Shown here: in pieces, positions 45,964 to 54,257 of the stretch
Numbering within the stretch: the stretch's first letter is position 1
Layout of the letters: the number at the start of each line of letters is the position of its first letter
DNA from: Flavobacterium daejeonense DSM 17708
GTDB lineage: Bacteria > Bacteroidota > Bacteroidia > Flavobacteriales > Flavobacteriaceae
Direction of reading: 5' to 3'
Length of the DNA stretch: 64,000 nt
NCBI RefSeq assembly: GCF_000425425.1
Contig: NZ_AUDK01000001.1
Span: forward strand, 124,001-188,000
The notes under the pieces: model-generated
The model's input: only the letters and a program-made list of their open reading frames with translations
Database searches by the model: none
Told to the model about the DNA's origin: nothing
Program-made: the position numbers and the translations under genes

Positions 45964-45993
45964 TTGTTAATCTGACTAATTTTAGTATTTTTG
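45964..45993 (+). promoter_or_regulatory. Promoter of DUF5916 gene
   Basis: TTG (45964-45966), 19-base spacer, then TATTTTTG (45986-45993): a good match to TTTG-N19-TAnnTTTG, 20 bases before the ATG. Confidence 0.75.
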
Positions 45994-46013
45994 CTTGACT
46001 ATTATCTCATTAT

Positions 46014-48428
46014 ATGGCGTCATTTCGTTTACCCATTTATTGTTTTTTCGCCTTACTAAACCTAAGTGTTTTTGCTCAAAAAAAAACACTATTAGCTAAA
46101 CCAAAGGACGGAAACATAAATATTGATGGTAGAATAGACGAAACCGAATGGCAAAAAAACAATGAAATTGCTTCTAATTTCATCATGTATACTCCGGACA
46201 ACGGTAAAAACATTGATAAAGAAAAAGAAACTCAGGTACGGATTCTTTATGACAATGATGCTATCTATATTTCTGCGACTTTAAACGACAACGAACCCGA
46301 AAAAATTCAGCGCGAACTTACCGAAAGAGACGTTTTTGGTATAGCAGATAATTTTGCTGTTTTTATCAATGGTTTTAATGACGGCCAACAAGATTATCGT
46401 TTTTATGTAAGTGCCGCAGGAACTCAGATGGATTGTTTAGCCACTGAAGATAACGAGGATTTTAGCTGGGATGCTATTTGGCAAAGTAATGCAAGAATCA
46501 CAAATAAAGGATGGGAAGTAGAAATAAAGATTCCTTATGCCGCTATTCGTTTTCCAAAAAATGAAAAACAAGTTTGGGGGATTAACTTTGTTCGCGAAAT
46601 CAAAAGGACTACGCAAAAATTCTCCTGGAATCCTATTAACGCAGAAATCAAAAATGTTTTAACCCAATGCGGGCAATTAAAAGGCATAGAAAACATAAGT
46701 CCGTCTACCCGACTTTTCTTTATTCCCTACACCTCAGCCTATTACCAAAAAGATGATTTCAACTCTGACAAAACCATAAAAGCAGGTTTAGATATCAAAT
46801 ACCGAATTAATGATGCTTTCACGCTAGACGCTATATTGGTCCCTGATTTTGGGCAAACAAAATTTGACAATGCTATTCTAAATTTAGAGCCTTTTGAACA
46901 AAAACTAAACGAAAACAGACCGTTTTTTACCGAAGGAACAAATTTATTCAATATTGGAAATATATTTTACTCCCGAAGAATCGGTGGAAGCCCAACTGTG
47001 AGTCAATCAAAAGTAGAATCAAATCTTCCCACTAATGAAAGCGTCACAAAATACCCAAACAATGTTAACCTAATCAACGCTATAAAAATTTCCGGAAGAA
47101 CCAAAAATGGTCTTGGAATAGGTTTTTTGAATGGAATTACTGAAAAAACATTTGCAACTATAACAAATTCCGAGACAAACGAAACAAGAAAAAAAGTAAT
47201 TGAACCACTTGCTAATTACAACATATTAGTATTTGATCAACGTTTCAGACAAAATTCTTCTGTTTCTATCATCAACACTAACACTACCAGAAACGGAAAT
47301 TATAGAGACGCAAACGTTACCGCTTTAGTTTTCGACTTAAACACCAAAGCAAACTCTTATAATCTCTCCGGAGACTTTAGATACAGCACCATCAATGACA
47401 CCGAAGACTATGACGGATTCAAAACCTCTTTAAATTTTGCTAAAACCAGTGGAAAGTACAGATACTTACTTACCGGAAAATACACATCTAAGCAATTTGA
47501 TTCTAATGATCTTGGCATATTGTACTATTACAACTATTATAATGGTTATGTTAATGGAAGTTATAGAATTTTAAATCCAACCAAACTTTTTAATAGTTTT
47601 CTGATCGAGCAAGAGGCAAACTTTGACCTGGACAATTCAACTAACAAGATTCAAAACACCAGTTGGTTTCAAACTACTGTAGCTGCTACAACACATAATT
47701 TATATAATTTTGAAATGGGATTTAACATCGTTCCATTTGAAACATTTGATTTTTATCTGCCTCAAAAAGATGGCAAATACATTTACAACCCAAGGGTGAT
47801 TTCTGCCTATCTAGGTATGGAATCCAACAAAAACAAAAACCTGACTTTTAACATCACTCCTTCGTTTTTAAAATTTGATGAAAAGAACAGATTTACATAC
47901 AGAATTTACGCAGGACCTAAATACCGATTCAACGATAGATTTTCATTAGCATTTACAACCGATTACACTAATGAAGCTAACGCAATAGGCTGGGTAGAAA
48001 CCAATGACACAAATATAATTTTTGCAAAACGAAACAGAGAAATTATTCAAGCAGATTTAACTGGAAAATATGCAATTAATAACAAAATGACATTTAATCT
48101 TAAAGTAAGATACTATTGGTCATATTCCGAAAACCATGACTATTTCACACTAAAAGACAATGGTTACTTAACCCCAAATAACAGCTACAATAATAATAAA
48201 AACAGAAATTTAAACTCCTGGAATTTAGATTTCTCATACACTTGGTGGTTTGCTCCCGGAAGTCAACTCTCGTTATTATACCGAAACTACGCTCAGGAAG
48301 AAACCAATATGGTAGAGAAAAGCCTTAACAAAAATCTCAATTCCATCTTCAATTCTAATATGACAAATATCTTCTCAATTAGTTTGCGCTATTTCATTGA
48401 TTACAACTCCCTGAAAAATAAATTCTAA
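46014..48428 (+). CDS. DUF5916 outer-membrane protein with CBM9-like N-domain
   Basis: 804 residues: a signal ending SVFAQ, an N-terminal CBM9-like jelly roll (about 25-215; DGNINIDGRIDETEW, ISATLNDNEP, YAAIRFP), then a long beta-rich DUF5916 part that looks like an outer-membrane beta-barrel (GLDIKYRINDAFTLDAILVPDFGQTK, many aromatic-ended strands, C-terminal SLRYFIDYNSLKNKF). Such proteins are widespread in Bacteroidota; the function is unknown, although the N-domain resembles carbohydrate-binding modules. It is preceded by its own promoter and followed by gpmI. Monocistronic. Confidence 0.88.
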   Translation: MASFRLPIYCFFALLNLSVFAQKKTLLAKPKDGNINIDGRIDETEWQKNNEIASNFIMYTPDNGKNIDKEKETQVRILYDNDAIYISATLNDNEPEKIQRELTERDVFGIADNFAVFINGFNDGQQDYRFYVSAAGTQMDCLATEDNEDFSWDAIWQSNARITNKGWEVEIKIPYAAIRFPKNEKQVWGINFVREIKRTTQKFSWNPINAEIKNVLTQCGQLKGIENISPSTRLFFIPYTSAYYQKDDFNSDKTIKAGLDIKYRINDAFTLDAILVPDFGQTKFDNAILNLEPFEQKLNENRPFFTEGTNLFNIGNIFYSRRIGGSPTVSQSKVESNLPTNESVTKYPNNVNLINAIKISGRTKNGLGIGFLNGITEKTFATITNSETNETRKKVIEPLANYNILVFDQRFRQNSSVSIINTNTTRNGNYRDANVTALVFDLNTKANSYNLSGDFRYSTINDTEDYDGFKTSLNFAKTSGKYRYLLTGKYTSKQFDSNDLGILYYYNYYNGYVNGSYRILNPTKLFNSFLIEQEANFDLDNSTNKIQNTSWFQTTVAATTHNLYNFEMGFNIVPFETFDFYLPQKDGKYIYNPRVISAYLGMESNKNKNLTFNITPSFLKFDEKNRFTYRIYAGPKYRFNDRFSLAFTTDYTNEANAIGWVETNDTNIIFAKRNREIIQADLTGKYAINNKMTFNLKVRYYWSYSENHDYFTLKDNGYLTPNNSYNNNKNRNLNSWNLDFSYTWWFAPGSQLSLLYRNYAQEETNMVEKSLNKNLNSIFNSNMTNIFSISLRYFIDYNSLKNKF

Positions 48429-48544
48429 AGTGCATTTATTTTAATAAAAACTACCTTCGGTAAAAAAATTATCATTTTTAGTATCGCTAAATTTCCGAAT
48501 ACATAATAGTTATTTGATTCCTAAAGAAAATTTTAGAAATAATC

Positions 48545-48552
48545 TATCTTTG
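48545..48552 (+). promoter_or_regulatory. gpmI promoter -7 box
   Basis: TATCTTTG matches TAnnTTTG, 17 bases before the ATG. Confidence 0.6.
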
Positions 48553-48569
48553 TCGAAAACTAAATAACA

Positions 48570-50093
48570 ATGAACAAAAAAGTAATTTTAATGATTTTGG
48601 ACGGTTGGGGAAAATCACCTGACCCAAAAGTTTCTGCAATTGATAATGCAAATGTTCCGTTTATAAACAGCCTTTACCAAAAATACCCAAGCGCACAATT
48701 ACGAACTGACGGTTTACACGTAGGTTTACCGGAAGGACAAATGGGAAATTCAGAAGTTGGACACATGAATTTAGGTGCCGGCAGAATTGTTTATCAGGAT
48801 TTAGCTAAAATCAATTTGGCTGTTGCCAATAAAACTTTAGCTCAGGAACAAGTACTTAAAGATGCTTTTCAATATGCAAAAGAAAACAACAAAAAAGTCC
48901 ATTTCTTAGGATTAGTTTCTGACGGAGGAGTTCACTCACACACTTCTCATTTGCGTGGTTTAATCGACGCTTCTCAGGATTACGGATTAAATCAGGTTTT
49001 TGTACACGCTTTCACTGACGGAAGAGACGTTGATCCTAAATCAGGAAAAAAATACATTCAGGATTTAGAAAACTATATTGCTAATACTTCCGTAAAAATA
49101 GCTTCAGTTATCGGACGTTACTACGCTATGGATCGTGATAAACGTTGGGAAAGAGTAAAATTGGCTTACGATTTAGTGGTTCACGGAAAAGGGACTCCTA
49201 CTCACAATATCGTTACTTCAATTGCTACCAGCTACGGAAACGACATCACCGATGAGTTTATTGAACCACTGGTTGCTGTAGATGCTAACGAAAAACCTTT
49301 AGCAACTATAGAAGATGAAGATGTAGTTATTTTCTTCAACTTCAGAACTGACAGAGGTCGTGAATTGACTGAAGCTCTTTCGCAACAGGATTTCCACGAA
49401 CAAAACATGCACAAATTGAATTTGTACTATGTTACCTTAACTAATTATGATGAAACTTACCAAAATGTAAAAGTAGTTTACAACAAAGACAACATTACTG
49501 AAACATTAGGAGAGGTTTTAGAAAAAGCAGGCAAAAAACAAATTCGTATTGCCGAAACTGAGAAATACCCGCACGTAACTTTCTTCTTCTCCGGAGGCAG
49601 AGAAACGCCTTTTGAAGGTGAATCCCGTATTTTGAGAAATTCTCCAAAGGTTGCCACATACGACTTACAACCGGAAATGAGTGCTTACGAATTAGCTGAT
49701 GCACTATGCCCGGAATTAGAAAAAGGAACAACTGATTTTGTTTGCCTTAACTTCGCTAACGGTGACATGGTAGGACACACGGGTATTATGGAAGCCGCTA
49801 TCAAAGCCTGTGAAGCAGTTGACAAATGTGTCGAAAAAGTAATCACTACCGCTTTGGCAAATGGATATTCTACCATCGTAATTGCCGATCATGGAAACTG
49901 CGAAACGATGATTAACCCTGACGGAAGTCCAAATACAGCGCACACCACAAACCCGGTTCCTTTTATTTTGGTTGACAACGACCAAATAGCTATTCAGGAC
50001 GGTGTTTTAGGAGATATTGCTCCAACAATTTTAGACTTGATGGGAGTAGCACAACCGGCTGCTATGTCCAGTCATTCCTTATTAACAAAATAA
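48570..50093 (+). CDS. gpmI: 2,3-bisphosphoglycerate-independent phosphoglycerate mutase
   Basis: Glycolytic enzyme interconverting 3- and 2-phosphoglycerate through a phosphoserine and two Mn2+ ions. Alkaline-phosphatase-type motifs are present: LMILDGWG at the N-terminus, GNSEVGHMNLGAGR with the phospho-acceptor Ser, HAFTDGRDVDPKSG, FFNFRTDRGRELT, and the C-terminal metal sites NFANGDMVGHTG and VIADHGNCE. 507 residues, the usual length. Monocistronic, with its own promoter box and a strong terminator. Confidence 0.97.
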   Translation: MNKKVILMILDGWGKSPDPKVSAIDNANVPFINSLYQKYPSAQLRTDGLHVGLPEGQMGNSEVGHMNLGAGRIVYQDLAKINLAVANKTLAQEQVLKDAFQYAKENNKKVHFLGLVSDGGVHSHTSHLRGLIDASQDYGLNQVFVHAFTDGRDVDPKSGKKYIQDLENYIANTSVKIASVIGRYYAMDRDKRWERVKLAYDLVVHGKGTPTHNIVTSIATSYGNDITDEFIEPLVAVDANEKPLATIEDEDVVIFFNFRTDRGRELTEALSQQDFHEQNMHKLNLYYVTLTNYDETYQNVKVVYNKDNITETLGEVLEKAGKKQIRIAETEKYPHVTFFFSGGRETPFEGESRILRNSPKVATYDLQPEMSAYELADALCPELEKGTTDFVCLNFANGDMVGHTGIMEAAIKACEAVDKCVEKVITTALANGYSTIVIADHGNCETMINPDGSPNTAHTTNPVPFILVDNDQIAIQDGVLGDIAPTILDLMGVAQPAAMSSHSLLTK

Positions 50094-50114
50094 TTTGAAA
50101 AGATAAAACAACTG

Positions 50115-50145
50115 AAAGCTGTCCAAATCCGGGCAGCTTTTTTTA
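50115..50145 (+). terminator. Terminator of gpmI
   Basis: AAAGCTGTCC (50115-50124) pairs with GGGCAGCTTT (50131-50140) with a G-T pair and a 6-base loop, then more T. Confidence 0.88.
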
Positions 50146-50182
50146 TTCCCTGCATTTGATTTTAAAAGTTACTATAAAATTG

Positions 50183-50190
50183 TACTTTTG
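50183..50190 (+). promoter_or_regulatory. map promoter -7 box
   Basis: TACTTTTG matches TAnnTTTG, 20 bases before the ATG at 50210. It falls inside the upstream extension of the map frame and so decides the start. Confidence 0.65.
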
Positions 50191-50209
50191 CAAATCGAAA
50201 ATTAAAAAT

Positions 50210-51028
50210 ATGATCATAGTAAAATCCCGTGAAGAAATAGAATTAATGCGCGAAAGTGCTTTAATCGTATCCAAAACATTAGGTATGCTGGCTTCTGAAG
50301 TCAAAGAAGGCGTAACTACTTTACATCTTGACAAATTGGCTGAAGAATTCATCCGCGATCATGGTGCCGAACCAAGTTTTCTTGGGTTATACGGTTTTCC
50401 AAATTCACTTTGCATGAGTCCTAATGCTCAGGTTGTTCACGGAATTCCAAATAATACTCCTCTTGTTAGCGGTGATATTATCTCTATCGATTGTGGGGCT
50501 TACAAAAACGGATTTCACGGCGACCATGCCTATACTTTTGAAGTTGGAGAAGTAGCTCCGGAAACTAAAAAATTATTACAGGTTACTAAAGAATCCTTAT
50601 ATGTTGGAATGCGCGAATTCAAAGCAGGAAACCGCGTAGAAGACGTTGGAAATGCAATCCAAAAATATACCGAAGCACATGGATACGGAGTGGTTCGTGA
50701 ATTAGTAGGCCACGGTTTAGGAAAAAAAATGCACGAAGACCCTGAAATGCCTAATTATGGTAAAAAAGGTCGCGGAAAACTTTTTGTTGAAGGAATGGTT
50801 ATTGCTTTAGAGCCGATGATTAATCAGGGAACACGCAACATCAAACAATTAAAAGACGGTTGGACAATCCTTACTGCTGACGGAAAACCATCCGCTCACT
50901 TTGAACACGATGTAGCTCTAGTAGATGGAAAACCGGAATTACTTTCAACTTATGCTTACATCTACAAAGCTTTAGGTATTAAAAGTAATGAAGAAGATGA
51001 GTTCAGAAAAGTGCCTTTAGTTATCTAA
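50210..51028 (+). CDS. map: Type I methionine aminopeptidase
   Basis: Removes the initiator Met from nascent proteins. The pita-bread fold metal ligands are all present: Asp in SIDCGAYKNG, Asp in FHGDHAY, His in VGHGLGKKMHEDPEMPNYG, Glu in VIALEPM and Glu/His around SAHFEHDVAL. 272 residues, near the E. coli length (264). The reading frame opens at 50156, but the -7 box at 50183 places the real start at the ATG 50210 (MIIVKSREEIELM). The stop TAA at 51026-51028 is also the first base triplet of an inverted repeat that brackets the next gene. Confidence 0.96.
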   Translation: MIIVKSREEIELMRESALIVSKTLGMLASEVKEGVTTLHLDKLAEEFIRDHGAEPSFLGLYGFPNSLCMSPNAQVVHGIPNNTPLVSGDIISIDCGAYKNGFHGDHAYTFEVGEVAPETKKLLQVTKESLYVGMREFKAGNRVEDVGNAIQKYTEAHGYGVVRELVGHGLGKKMHEDPEMPNYGKKGRGKLFVEGMVIALEPMINQGTRNIKQLKDGWTILTADGKPSAHFEHDVALVDGKPELLSTYAYIYKALGIKSNEEDEFRKVPLVI

Positions 51029-51057
51029 ACACAGATTTCACAGATTTCCACAAATTA
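51026..51057. repeat. Left 32-bp inverted repeat of the GxxExxY unit
   Basis: Begins TAAACACAGATTTCACAG and ends ACAAATTA. The first TAA is the stop codon of map. It matches the reverse complement of 51488-51519 at 26 of 32 positions. Internally it consists of CACAGATT-like words repeated at 9-10 base steps. Confidence 0.85.
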
Positions 51058-51075
51058 AAAGTTATTCTAAAAAAT

Positions 51076-51450
51076 ATGGAAAATTTTTATTTAAAAGAAG
51101 AAACTTATCGAATAATTGGAATCTGCATGGAAGTCCACAAAATATTAGGAAAAGGACATAGTGAAAAAGTTTATGGTGATGCTTTGGAATATGAGTTCCA
51201 AAAAAACCAAATTCCTTATTCGCGTGAAGTAAAATACAATATCGAATATAAAGAAATCATTTTACCCACATACTATTATGCTGACTTTGTTGTTTTTGAA
51301 GAAATTATTTTGGAATTAAAAGCAATCAAAGAACTTACTAGTAGTGAAGTAAAACAAACTCTAAATTATCTGGCTGCTTCAAAAAACAAAGTTGGTTTAT
51401 TAGCCAATTTCGGAGAAGACAGCTTAAAATACAAACGAATAATACTATAA
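51076..51450 (+). CDS. GxxExxY protein, PD-(D/E)xK nuclease-like
   Basis: 124-residue protein of the GxxExxY family (PDDEXK_3). The naming motif is G27-H-S-E30-K-V-Y33 in LGKGHSEKVYGDAL. The nuclease-type active site is visible as Asp70 in YADFVV and Glu80-x-Lys82 in ILELKAI, the D...ExK arrangement. Family members have no assigned function that I know of. The gene lies between map and a methyltransferase gene, enclosed by 32-bp imperfect inverted repeats, which suggests that gene and repeats form a small unit. No transposase, HTH or second gene is present. Confidence 0.9.
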   Translation: MENFYLKEETYRIIGICMEVHKILGKGHSEKVYGDALEYEFQKNQIPYSREVKYNIEYKEIILPTYYYADFVVFEEIILELKAIKELTSSEVKQTLNYLAASKNKVGLLANFGEDSLKYKRIIL

Positions 51451-51487
51451 TTAATTTACTATCATTAAACATATCTTTTTCAAAACA

Positions 51488-51519
51488 CAATCTGTGATAA
51501 TCCGTGAAATTTGTGTTTA
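51488..51519. repeat. Right 32-bp inverted repeat of the GxxExxY unit
   Basis: Begins CAATCTGTGATAATCCGTG and ends TTGTGTTTA. It is the inverted partner of 51026-51057, with six mismatches. A further related word, AATCTGTGAAATC, lies at 51535-51547 and contains the GTG start codon of the next gene. Confidence 0.85.
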
Positions 51520-51539
51520 ATTTTTTTTACAAATAATCT

Positions 51540-52304
51540 GTGAAATCATTATTTAAACTTATCCTAAATACCATCCCTCGCCCCTTACTTATTCGTTTAA
51601 GTTATGTGGCGCGTCCTATTATCGCATTTTCATTAAAAGGAACTAAATATACCGATCCTATCGACGGAAAAAGTTTCAAATCGATGTTGCCTTATGGTTA
51701 TGAAAACCAAAGAAACAATGTACTTTCACCTAGTACACTTTCACTGGAAAGACATCGCCTACTTTGGTTATACCTAAATGAAAAAACCGATTTTTTCACA
51801 GCACCAAAAAAAGTATTACACTTTGCTCCTGAGCAGGCTTTTTACAAATTGTTCCGTAAGCAAAAAAATCTGGATTATACTACAACTGATTTATTTTCAC
51901 CCTTAGCAGATATAAAAGCAGATATTTGTAATTTACCATTCAAAGACAATCAATACGATGTTATCCTTTGCAACCACGTTTTGGAACACATTCCTGACGA
52001 TACTAAGGCCATGCAGGAATTGTATCGCGTGTTAAAACCAGGCGGTATGGCCATTTTACAAATTCCGCAAGATTTAAAAAGAGCAACTACTTTTGCCGAT
52101 GACAGCATCACTGATCCAAAAGAGCGCGCTAAAATATTTGGACAATACGACCACGTTCGTATTTACGGCCGCGACTATTTTGACAAACTAAGAAACATTG
52201 GTTTTAAAGTAACCGAAGAGGATTACACTAACGAAATCAGTCCGGAATTAGTAGAAAAATATTGCCTCGCCAAAGGAGAAATCATTCCTGTTTGCTTCAA
52301 ATAA
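51540..52304 (+). CDS. Class I SAM-dependent methyltransferase
   Basis: 254 residues. The methyltransferase-11 type core is visible: VLHFAPEQAFYKLF as motif I variant, TTDLFSPLADIKADICNLPF, VILCNHVLEHIPDD (motif IV) and LYRVLKPGGMAILQIP. The substrate is unknown. The start codon is GTG at 51540; no ATG is available before residue 50. This GTG lies inside AATCTGTGAAATC, a word of the same repeat family that brackets the GxxExxY gene. The N-terminal 45 residues (TIPRPLLIRLSYVARP) are basic and hydrophobic. Confidence 0.88.
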   Translation: MKSLFKLILNTIPRPLLIRLSYVARPIIAFSLKGTKYTDPIDGKSFKSMLPYGYENQRNNVLSPSTLSLERHRLLWLYLNEKTDFFTAPKKVLHFAPEQAFYKLFRKQKNLDYTTTDLFSPLADIKADICNLPFKDNQYDVILCNHVLEHIPDDTKAMQELYRVLKPGGMAILQIPQDLKRATTFADDSITDPKERAKIFGQYDHVRIYGRDYFDKLRNIGFKVTEEDYTNEISPELVEKYCLAKGEIIPVCFK

Positions 52305-52381
52305 TTCACAAAAGAGAACCAGAAACGGCATAATATTCTATTGCTTATTTTGTTATATTTACACCAAGCAATCACATAATT

Positions 52382-53638
52382 ATGCCTAAACCTTTTCTTT
52401 TTGGAATCTTATGGCTTTTCATTTTTAATACAGCAACCGCTCAAATACAAAATGAAACAGCTCCGCCTTATCATATCAAAACCATATCTTTTGTCCAAAA
52501 CAGTCAAAATGTAGTTCCTATATTTGAATTAGGCAGCTCTTTCGAATTCCAGTTTGATGACCTCTATGGAAATGAAGCTAATTATTATTACGAAATCATC
52601 CATTGTGATTACAATTGGAATCCGTCAACTATTCAAAAAAACGAATACTTACAAGGTTTTGATAATCAAAGAATTCAAAACTACACGAATTCCGTTAACA
52701 CTTTACAAATCTATTCGCACTATAAATTAAATTTTCCAAACCAGTTTACACAACAGTTGCGACTAAGTGGCAACTATTTGCTCAAAATCTTAAACGATGA
52801 CCGCGAAGTAGTTTTTTCACGAAAATTTATGCTTTACGAAGACCACGCATCAGTTCCTTTACAAATAAAAAGAGCCCGAAACGTTAATTTAATAGAATAC
52901 AAACACAACTTGGATTTCTCGATAAAATCCAACAGTATTACTTTTCAAAATCCTTTAAAAAATATCAAAGTAACATTACTTCAAAACGGCAATTTCAGCA
53001 CTGCAATAAACAATATTAAACCACAATATACCGTGGGAAATGATTTAATTTACAAATACGACAGCGAAACCCAATTTTGGGCTGGTAATGAATTCCTTTA
53101 TTTTGAAAACAAAGACATCCGCGTAGCCGCTAACAATGTGGCGCGAGTGGATGCCAGTACAGACATTTACAACAGCTACTTATACACCAACAACGCCCGA
53201 GCCAACTTCCCTTACACTTATTTTGAAGATATAAACGGAAATTTTTTAGTCAAAAATTCGAACGCTACGAATAATGAAACCGAAGCCGATTATGCCTGGG
53301 TTTATTTTAGCCTTTCGGCTCCCACCTTCCGACTCAACAAAAACATTTACATCGTCGGAATGTTTAACAACAATACTTTATCCCCGGAATACAAAATGGA
53401 TTATGATGAAAAAAAAGGAATTTATGAAAAAGCCATCTTAATCAAACAGGGATTTACCAATTACAAATATGTCATCGCCGATAAAAATGAAAAAATTGAT
53501 AACGAAAATGCCATCGACGGAAATTTCTACCAAACTGAAAATGAATATACTGTTTTAGTTTATTACAAAGAAAACACCGGACGCTATGACAGAATCATTG
53601 GAAAAGGCACCGCCAGCTCCCTAAATATCATCAACTAA
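52382..53638 (+). CDS. DUF5103 / type IX secretion system plug-type protein
   Basis: 418 residues with a signal peptide (FLFGILWLFIFNTATAQ). It matches DUF5103, now called the type IX secretion system plug protein family, which in Flavobacterium johnsoniae was found closing the periplasmic side of the giant SprA translocon. Aromatic-rich beta strands run throughout (FEFQFDDLYGNEANYYYEIIHCDYNW read in pieces). No enzyme motif is visible. Monocistronic, followed by apaG. Confidence 0.85.
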   Translation: MPKPFLFGILWLFIFNTATAQIQNETAPPYHIKTISFVQNSQNVVPIFELGSSFEFQFDDLYGNEANYYYEIIHCDYNWNPSTIQKNEYLQGFDNQRIQNYTNSVNTLQIYSHYKLNFPNQFTQQLRLSGNYLLKILNDDREVVFSRKFMLYEDHASVPLQIKRARNVNLIEYKHNLDFSIKSNSITFQNPLKNIKVTLLQNGNFSTAINNIKPQYTVGNDLIYKYDSETQFWAGNEFLYFENKDIRVAANNVARVDASTDIYNSYLYTNNARANFPYTYFEDINGNFLVKNSNATNNETEADYAWVYFSLSAPTFRLNKNIYIVGMFNNNTLSPEYKMDYDEKKGIYEKAILIKQGFTNYKYVIADKNEKIDNENAIDGNFYQTENEYTVLVYYKENTGRYDRIIGKGTASSLNIIN

Positions 53639-53677
53639 AAAAAAATTAAAAATTAACAAATGCAAATGAAAATTTTG

Positions 53678-53685
53678 TAATTTTG
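53678..53685 (+). promoter_or_regulatory. apaG promoter -7 box
   Basis: TAATTTTG matches TAnnTTTG, 32 bases before the ATG of apaG. Confidence 0.5.
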
Positions 53686-53717
53686 CCCTTATTAAACACT
53701 GTTTTAATATATTAATC

Positions 53718-54104
53718 ATGGTTTCTCAGATAACAAGAGGCATAAAAATCACCGTTTTGACTAGTTTTGAAGGCACTTACTTCAAGAACTACAAGATTCA
53801 TTTTGCCTTTAGTTATCAAATCACCATCGAAAACCACAGCAAAGATTCTGTACAACTTACTTCCCGACACTGGGAAATTTTTGACTCTTTAAACAATATT
53901 GAAATTGTTGACGGGGAAGGTATTATTGGCAAAAAACCAGTTTTAAAACCAGGCGAAAACCACACTTACAGTTCCGGATGTTTACTTTCTTCTCCTTACG
54001 GAGCTATGAAAGGACATTTCAATATGATTAATTTTACCAATACTAAAACCTTTAAAGTAATTATCCCTACTTTTAGGTTGTGTGCTCCTTTTGCTTTAAA
54101 TTAA
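53718..54104 (+). CDS. apaG: ApaG family protein
   Basis: 128-residue single-domain protein of the ApaG/DUF525 fold (fibronectin-III-like). Family features are clear: the GIKITVLTSFE start, YQITIENHSKDSVQLTSRHWEI, the GEGIIGKKPVLKPGE core and YSSGCLLSSPYGAMKGHF. In enterobacteria ApaG is linked to Co2+/Mg2+ efflux phenotypes and in eukaryotes to F-box proteins; the mechanism is unknown. Start is ATG, full length. Own promoter box. Confidence 0.94.
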   Translation: MVSQITRGIKITVLTSFEGTYFKNYKIHFAFSYQITIENHSKDSVQLTSRHWEIFDSLNNIEIVDGEGIIGKKPVLKPGENHTYSSGCLLSSPYGAMKGHFNMINFTNTKTFKVIIPTFRLCAPFALN

Positions 54105-54168
54105 TTACTCAGTTAACATTTTAAAACTTATTTATAACTCTTTATAAAAGTTTTAAGTAATCCTTTTG

Positions 54169-54176
54169 TATTTTTG
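54169..54176 (+). promoter_or_regulatory. pruA promoter -7 box
   Basis: TATTTTTG matches TAnnTTTG and lies 81 bases before the ATG of pruA. The long leader has no recognisable riboswitch. Confidence 0.5.
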
Positions 54177-54257
54177 TTAGCATACCTTTATTCTTAGTTT
54201 TTGAATAAAATATTTCTAACCTTATCTAAAACTATTAGATAAAAAAAACAAAAAACA

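Noticed and set aside
49495..49985. Overlapping minus-strand frames inside gpmI
   Set aside because: They are antisense shadows of a well-conserved enzyme gene in a codon-biased region.
54104..54257. Long pruA leader as a possible riboswitch
   Set aside because: No stable stems or known riboswitch core could be drawn; the sequence is plain AT-rich leader.
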